A DNA stretch of 13,990 nucleotides from an uncultured Collinsella sp. (GTDB lineage Bacteria; Actinomycetota; Coriobacteriia; Coriobacteriales; Coriobacteriaceae): assembly GCA_902489945.1 (NCBI GenBank), contig CABUBZ010000051.1, forward strand, positions 1-13,990. Direction: 5' to 3'. The notes beneath the pieces were generated by a model that saw only the letters and a program-made list of their open reading frames with translations, searched no databases and was not told where the DNA came from. A program made the translations under genes and the position numbers. This document shows positions 11,068 through 13,990 of this stretch, piece by piece; position 1 is the first letter of the stretch; the number at the start of each line of letters is the position of its first letter.

Positions 11068-13815
11068 ATGTCTGACAAGCGCCGTACCTTTGCCGTGATC
11101 GACGGCAACTCGCTCATGCACCGCGCCTTCCACGCCGTGCCTCCCACCATGAACGCGCCCGACGGTCGTCCCACCAACGCGATCTTTGGCTTCCTGAATA
11201 TGTTCCTCAAGATGATTGACGCCTTTGATCCCGATGGCGTGGTTGTGGCGTTTGATAAGGGCAAGCCGCGCGTGCGCATGGAGATGCTGCCGCAGTACAA
11301 GGCGCAGCGCCCGCCGATGGATCCCGACCTGCATGCGCAGTTCCCCATGATTAAGGAGCTGCTCGCTGCGCTCAACGTGCCGATTCTGCAGTCCGAGGGT
11401 TGGGAAGGCGACGACATTCTGGGCACTATGGCGCGCCTGGGCGAGGAGGCCGGCTGCGACATGCTGCTGGTGACCGGCGATCGCGATATGTATCAGCTCG
11501 TGACCGAACACGTCAACGTGGTGTCGACCCGCAAGGGCCTGTCCGATGTGGCGATTATGACGCCCGAGAGCGTGGACGATCTATATCACGGCATTACGCC
11601 GGCACTCGTGCCCGACTTTTATGGCCTGAAGGGCGACACGTCCGATAACATCCCCGGCGTGCCGGGTATCGGCCCCAAAAAGGCGAGTGCGCTTATTGCG
11701 CAATATGGCAGCCTGGACGAGGTCATCGCACACGCCGACGAGGTCAAGGGCAAGATGGGCGAGAACTTGCGCGCGCACATTGACGATGCGCTGCTGAGCC
11801 GTAAGGTGGCGACCATTCGCACCGATGCACCCGTTGAGCTCGATTTTGATGCAACGTCCTTCCCAGCGTTTTCTTCCGACGAGGTTTCCGCGGCGCTGGG
11901 CACGCTTGGCATTACGGCCATGCAGAACCGTTTCTTGGCGCTGATTGGCGGCGAGGGCGGGGCTGCTGCCTCCAGTGTGTTTGAGATGCCTACGATGGTT
12001 CGCGCGGCCGCGGGCGATGCTGACGCGCTTGGTGCCGTTGCGGCTGAGGTCTCCCGTGCGATTGGTGCCGGTGAGTGGGTCGCCGCCGTGGTGGACGACG
12101 ACAAGGAAGAGGGCGCGCTCTTTGGACTGACGCGCACGCTGTGGTTAGCGACGTCCAAGGGCCTGTTCGCGCTCGAGGAGGGCGACAGCGGTGCGGCGGC
12201 TGAGGTTGAGGGCTTCAACTTCGCCCACGGTGTGATTGCCGGCGTGCTCGCGCGTCTGTTTATGGAGGGTCGCGTGGCGAGCCCGGATATGAAGGCACTG
12301 TTGCACGAGCTTTCGTCCATCGATTCTTCTGAGCCCGAGCTCATGGATCCGCTGGCAGTCGATTCTACGCGCATCTTCGATACCGTGGTTGCCGCCTACC
12401 TGCTGGATTCCGATCGCTCCGAGTTCGATGAGGCATATCTGGCCGATACCTATCTGCAGATGGCGCTGCCTGCGGCGCGCGGTGCAGAGGGTGCCGGCGA
12501 GGACGCTCCTGCGCCCGCCGCTCGCACGGCGGCCTTGACGCTGGCGCTCGTGGCGCCGTTGCGCGAGTGCATGGCCCGTGAGAATGCCGCCAACGTGTTC
12601 GACGGCATCGAGATGCCGCTCGTTCCGGTACTTGCCAAGATGGAGCGCGCGGGCATGCTCGTGGACCCCGACCGCCTGCGCAATCTGTCCGAGGGCCTGG
12701 CGACCCAGATTGCCGAGGTCGAGCGCAGCATTCGCGACCTGGCGGGTGACGAGACCTTTAATATTGGCAGTCCCATGCAGCTGTCGCACGTGCTCTTTGA
12801 TGTGATGGGGCTTCCGACCAAGGGCCTCAAGAAGACTAAGCGCGGCTACTATTCGACCAACGCCAAGGTGTTGAGCGATCTTGCCCGCGACCACGAGATC
12901 GTGCGCCTGATTTTGGACTGGCGTGAGAAGTCCAAGATTAAGTCGACCTATCTGGACACGCTAGGTCCGCTGCGCCGTGGTGACGGTCGTGTGCACACCA
13001 CGTACAACCAGACCATCACCGCGACGGGGCGTCTGTCTTCGAGTGACCCCAACCTGCAGAACATCCCGACGCGCTCTGAGCTGGGCCGTACCGTCAAGAC
13101 GGCGTTTTCGGCAGGCGAGGGCAGCGTCTTTTTGGCGGTGGACTACTCGCAGATCGAGCTGCGTCTACTGGCGCATCTCTCGGGTGACGAGCACCTGGTG
13201 CGCGCCTTTAACGAGGGCGAGGACTTCCATGCCGAGACGGCGGCGCGCGTGTTTGGTGTGCCAGTGTCCGAGGTAACGCCCGACTTGCGCAGTCGCGCCA
13301 AGGCCGTGAACTTTGGCATCGTGTATGGTCAGCAGGCCTACGGTCTGTCGCAGTCGCTGCATATCTCGATGGCCGAGGCACGCGATATGATCGACCGCTA
13401 CTACGAGGCCTACCCGGGCGTGCGCACGTTCCTCGACAACGTGGTGGCGCGCGCCAAGCAGACGGGCTATGCCGAGACCATGTATGGGCGTCGCCGCCAC
13501 ATTCCCGAGCTCAAGGCCAAAAATCCGCAGCTCCGTGGCTTTGGCGAGCGCACGGCCATGAACCACCCCATGCAGGGCACCGCCGCTGACATCATCAAGA
13601 TCGCCATGGCCCGCGTAAGCCGTCGCCTGGAAGAAGAAGGCTTTGCCGCCCACATGATCCTGCAAGTGCACGACGAACTGGACTTTGAGTGCCCCATCGA
13701 CGAAGTCGAGCGCCTAACCACCATGGTCCGCGACGTCATGGAACACGTAGTAGACCTCCGCGTACCGTTGATCGCCGAAGCCAGCACCGGCATAACCTGG
13801 GCCGACGCCAAATAG
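11068..13815 (+). CDS. polA: DNA polymerase I
   Basis: A 915-residue family A polymerase for Okazaki-fragment processing and repair. Residues 1-290 form the 5'-3' flap nuclease: FAVIDGNSLMHRAFHAVPP (8-26), GVVVAFDKGKPRVRM (57-71), EGWEGDDILG (110-119), LLVTGDRDMYQL (133-144) and GDTSDNIPGVPGIGPKKA (189-206). The polymerase has motif A VDYSQIELRLLAHLSGD (Asp692), the O-helix residues Arg741, Lys745, Phe749 and Tyr753 in RSRAKAVNFGIVYG, and motif C LQVHDELDFE (Asp869, Glu870). The middle 3'-5' exonuclease-like domain (about 335-490) keeps FDTVVAAYLLD but lacks the DxE and the other metal aspartates, so it is probably inactive, as in many Gram-positives. The ATG at 11068 with AGGT upstream is preferred to a GTG at 11029, which would lie at the predicted transcription start. 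It is divergent from the aminopeptidase gene. Confidence 0.97.
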   Translation: MSDKRRTFAVIDGNSLMHRAFHAVPPTMNAPDGRPTNAIFGFLNMFLKMIDAFDPDGVVVAFDKGKPRVRMEMLPQYKAQRPPMDPDLHAQFPMIKELLAALNVPILQSEGWEGDDILGTMARLGEEAGCDMLLVTGDRDMYQLVTEHVNVVSTRKGLSDVAIMTPESVDDLYHGITPALVPDFYGLKGDTSDNIPGVPGIGPKKASALIAQYGSLDEVIAHADEVKGKMGENLRAHIDDALLSRKVATIRTDAPVELDFDATSFPAFSSDEVSAALGTLGITAMQNRFLALIGGEGGAAASSVFEMPTMVRAAAGDADALGAVAAEVSRAIGAGEWVAAVVDDDKEEGALFGLTRTLWLATSKGLFALEEGDSGAAAEVEGFNFAHGVIAGVLARLFMEGRVASPDMKALLHELSSIDSSEPELMDPLAVDSTRIFDTVVAAYLLDSDRSEFDEAYLADTYLQMALPAARGAEGAGEDAPAPAARTAALTLALVAPLRECMARENAANVFDGIEMPLVPVLAKMERAGMLVDPDRLRNLSEGLATQIAEVERSIRDLAGDETFNIGSPMQLSHVLFDVMGLPTKGLKKTKRGYYSTNAKVLSDLARDHEIVRLILDWREKSKIKSTYLDTLGPLRRGDGRVHTTYNQTITATGRLSSSDPNLQNIPTRSELGRTVKTAFSAGEGSVFLAVDYSQIELRLLAHLSGDEHLVRAFNEGEDFHAETAARVFGVPVSEVTPDLRSRAKAVNFGIVYGQQAYGLSQSLHISMAEARDMIDRYYEAYPGVRTFLDNVVARAKQTGYAETMYGRRRHIPELKAKNPQLRGFGERTAMNHPMQGTAADIIKIAMARVSRRLEEEGFAAHMILQVHDELDFECPIDEVERLTTMVRDVMEHVVDLRVPLIAEASTGITWADAK

Positions 13816-13848
13816 GGAAGCGCCCACAGTTCCAAAGCAAACAGACCA

Positions 13849-13881
13849 GAAGGGAGTCCCTTTCAGCAAGGAACTCCCTTC
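13849..13881 (+). terminator. Hairpin downstream of polA, probable terminator
   Basis: GAAGGGAGT (13849-13857) pairs perfectly with ACTCCCTTC (13873-13881), extended inward by CC/GG, 34 bases after the polA stop. The following bases are AT-rich (ATCCATAATTATT) but not a clean T run, so termination may be weak or factor-assisted. Confidence 0.55.
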
Positions 13882-13990
13882 ATCCATAATTATTCAGCTA
13901 AGTATCTAGACGCTCAAGACGCTATCTAGGTGGCAAGCAAGTTAACGTCGCCATGCCCGGGGCCGGCCGTTTGATTTTTGTAGATTCCGC
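13882..13990. other. Window end without a callable gene
   Basis: This stretch begins AT-rich and turns GC-rich. It contains a short repeated pattern around 13903-13929 (TATCTAG and AGACGCT each occur twice). A minus-strand frame is open from the window edge to a TAG at 13922-13924, about 22 codons, which could be the end of a neighbouring gene but is too short to support. Confidence 0.3.

Noticed and set aside
13922..13990. C-terminus of a minus-strand gene at the window edge
   Set aside because: Only about 22 open codons are visible, with no recognisable motif; it cannot be separated from chance.

Overview
The window is GC-rich, densely packed bacterial chromosome, most likely from a Coriobacteriia actinobacterium of the Collinsella type. 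That placement is an inference from base composition, the set of house-keeping genes, the strong AG-rich ribosome binding sites and a PolA without a working proofreading site; no rRNA or other phylogenetic marker is present. I see no transposase, phage gene, CRISPR array or tRNA.

Layout. Positions 55-1795 (minus strand) hold a phosphate uptake pair: a PiT-family permease followed by a DUF47/PhoU-like protein. A divergent intergenic region leads into plus-strand genes: a small conserved unknown protein (2046-2384, possibly leaderless), a Bax inhibitor-1 family membrane protein (2468-3163), a microbial-type PARG/TIGR02452-like protein whose catalytic glutamate is replaced by alanine (3302-4420), and an SGNH/GDSL hydrolase (4496-5155). 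Between that gene and the convergent thiD lies a 332-base gap with a regular array of three large palindromes: six 15-base arms alternating in orientation every 40-41 bases, flanked by copies of another GC-rich motif. thiD (5488-6318) and thiC (6501-7835) lie on the minus strand; thiC carries a TPP riboswitch that runs into its Shine-Dalgarno sequence. A membrane-anchored unknown protein (8007-8528) is divergent from thiC and convergent with yaaA (8592-9401, minus). An M18 aminopeptidase (9504-10901, minus) precedes yaaA and is divergent from polA (11068-13815, plus). The last 175 bases hold a hairpin and no gene I can call.

How the genes work together. The PiT and DUF47 proteins form a phosphate import module. 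ThiC and ThiD make and phosphorylate the HMP pyrimidine of thiamin, with ThiC under TPP feedback. PolA and YaaA relate to DNA repair and oxidative damage, but they are not in one operon. The remaining genes look like single units. I do not see a clear new multi-gene system. The best leads are the palindrome array at 5211-5426, the PARG-like protein lacking its catalytic Glu, and three genes whose ribosome binding site directly follows an intrinsic terminator.
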